Source: Lachnospiraceae bacterium UBA3692 (GTDB lineage Bacteria > Bacillota > Clostridia > Lachnospirales > Lachnospiraceae). From it: a DNA stretch of 64,000 nucleotides. Made by a program: the position numbers and the translations under genes. Shown one piece after another: positions 63,954-64,000 of this stretch. Position 1 is the stretch's first letter; each line of letters opens with the position of its first letter. The notes under the pieces are model-generated. The model had not been told where the DNA came from and did not search any database. It saw only the letters and a program-made list of their open reading frames with translations. The DNA is taken from NCBI GenBank assembly GCA_002372815.1, contig DFIR01000003.1, forward strand, positions 9,995 to 73,994, in the 5' to 3' direction.

Positions 63954-64000
63954 ATTTGTCCAAAACCGGGGGACTGAGCCTCCGGATGGAAATATAACAA

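Overview
The window looks like a chromosome segment from a fairly GC-rich member of the Clostridia, probably Lachnospiraceae-like (Bacillota). The reasons are the GHKL/LytTR two-component pair, Firmicute-type TTGACA/TATAAT promoters spaced by 17 bp, frequent TTG and GTG starts behind strong Shine-Dalgarno sites, an FMN riboswitch in front of a RibU-type riboflavin transporter, and the tsaE-tsaB-rimI-rnz-tsaD order. The assignment is inferred from gene content, not from a marker gene.

Region 1 (1-9900) begins with the 5' part of a GH2 glycosidase on the minus strand. Facing it are a LytTR response regulator and a GHKL kinase, then a TVP38-type membrane protein overlapping a TetR-like regulator. 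Next comes a peptide-export locus: a short membrane anchor, a C39-peptidase ABC transporter, a second ABC transporter and a small double-glycine-leader protein whose mature part carries two CxxC knuckles. A tandem array of 61-bp palindromic units follows the small gene.

Region 2 (9900-25800) holds an L,D-transpeptidase (minus), an MMPL transporter, a 1058-aa secreted heptad-repeat protein and a MntP-like membrane protein. A long imperfect palindrome with terminators follows. After a minus-strand phosphohexomutase come three glycosyltransferases, a coiled-coil membrane-anchored protein behind four 11-bp-spaced direct repeats, and a flavin reductase.

Region 3 (25800-45900) is core housekeeping: murA, FMN riboswitch plus ribU, the t6A-synthesis cluster with RNase Z, ispD, dnaE, pfkA, a TrmH/SpoU methyltransferase, nfeD, SPFH protein, argF, birA, a small unknown protein, dusB, greA and lysS. 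A second family of palindromic tandem repeats (66-bp units) lies between greA and lysS.

Region 4 (45900-64000) is an accessory island with lower GC and many uncharacterised genes. It starts just after lysS with three 9-bp iterons. It carries a CxxC miniprotein, a DUF262/DUF1524 GmrSD-like protein, a fusion of a PD-(D/E)XK nuclease-like domain to an HhH-GPD glycosylase-like domain with an Fe-S cysteine cluster, and a complete Type I restriction-modification system with two specificity subunits. Then come a PC4-like/ASCH fusion, a SHOCT-like miniprotein, a TPR/RCC1-repeat lipoprotein, a broken copy of the miniprotein and a protein of unknown function. It ends with an XRE-ImmA regulatory pair preceded by two LexA-like boxes, two small proteins (one a Com-like zinc finger) and a strong terminator. 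No integrase, tRNA, rRNA or CRISPR array was seen. The best candidates for something undescribed are the nuclease-glycosylase fusion in its defence-island setting and the zinc-knuckle double-glycine peptide with its exporter.
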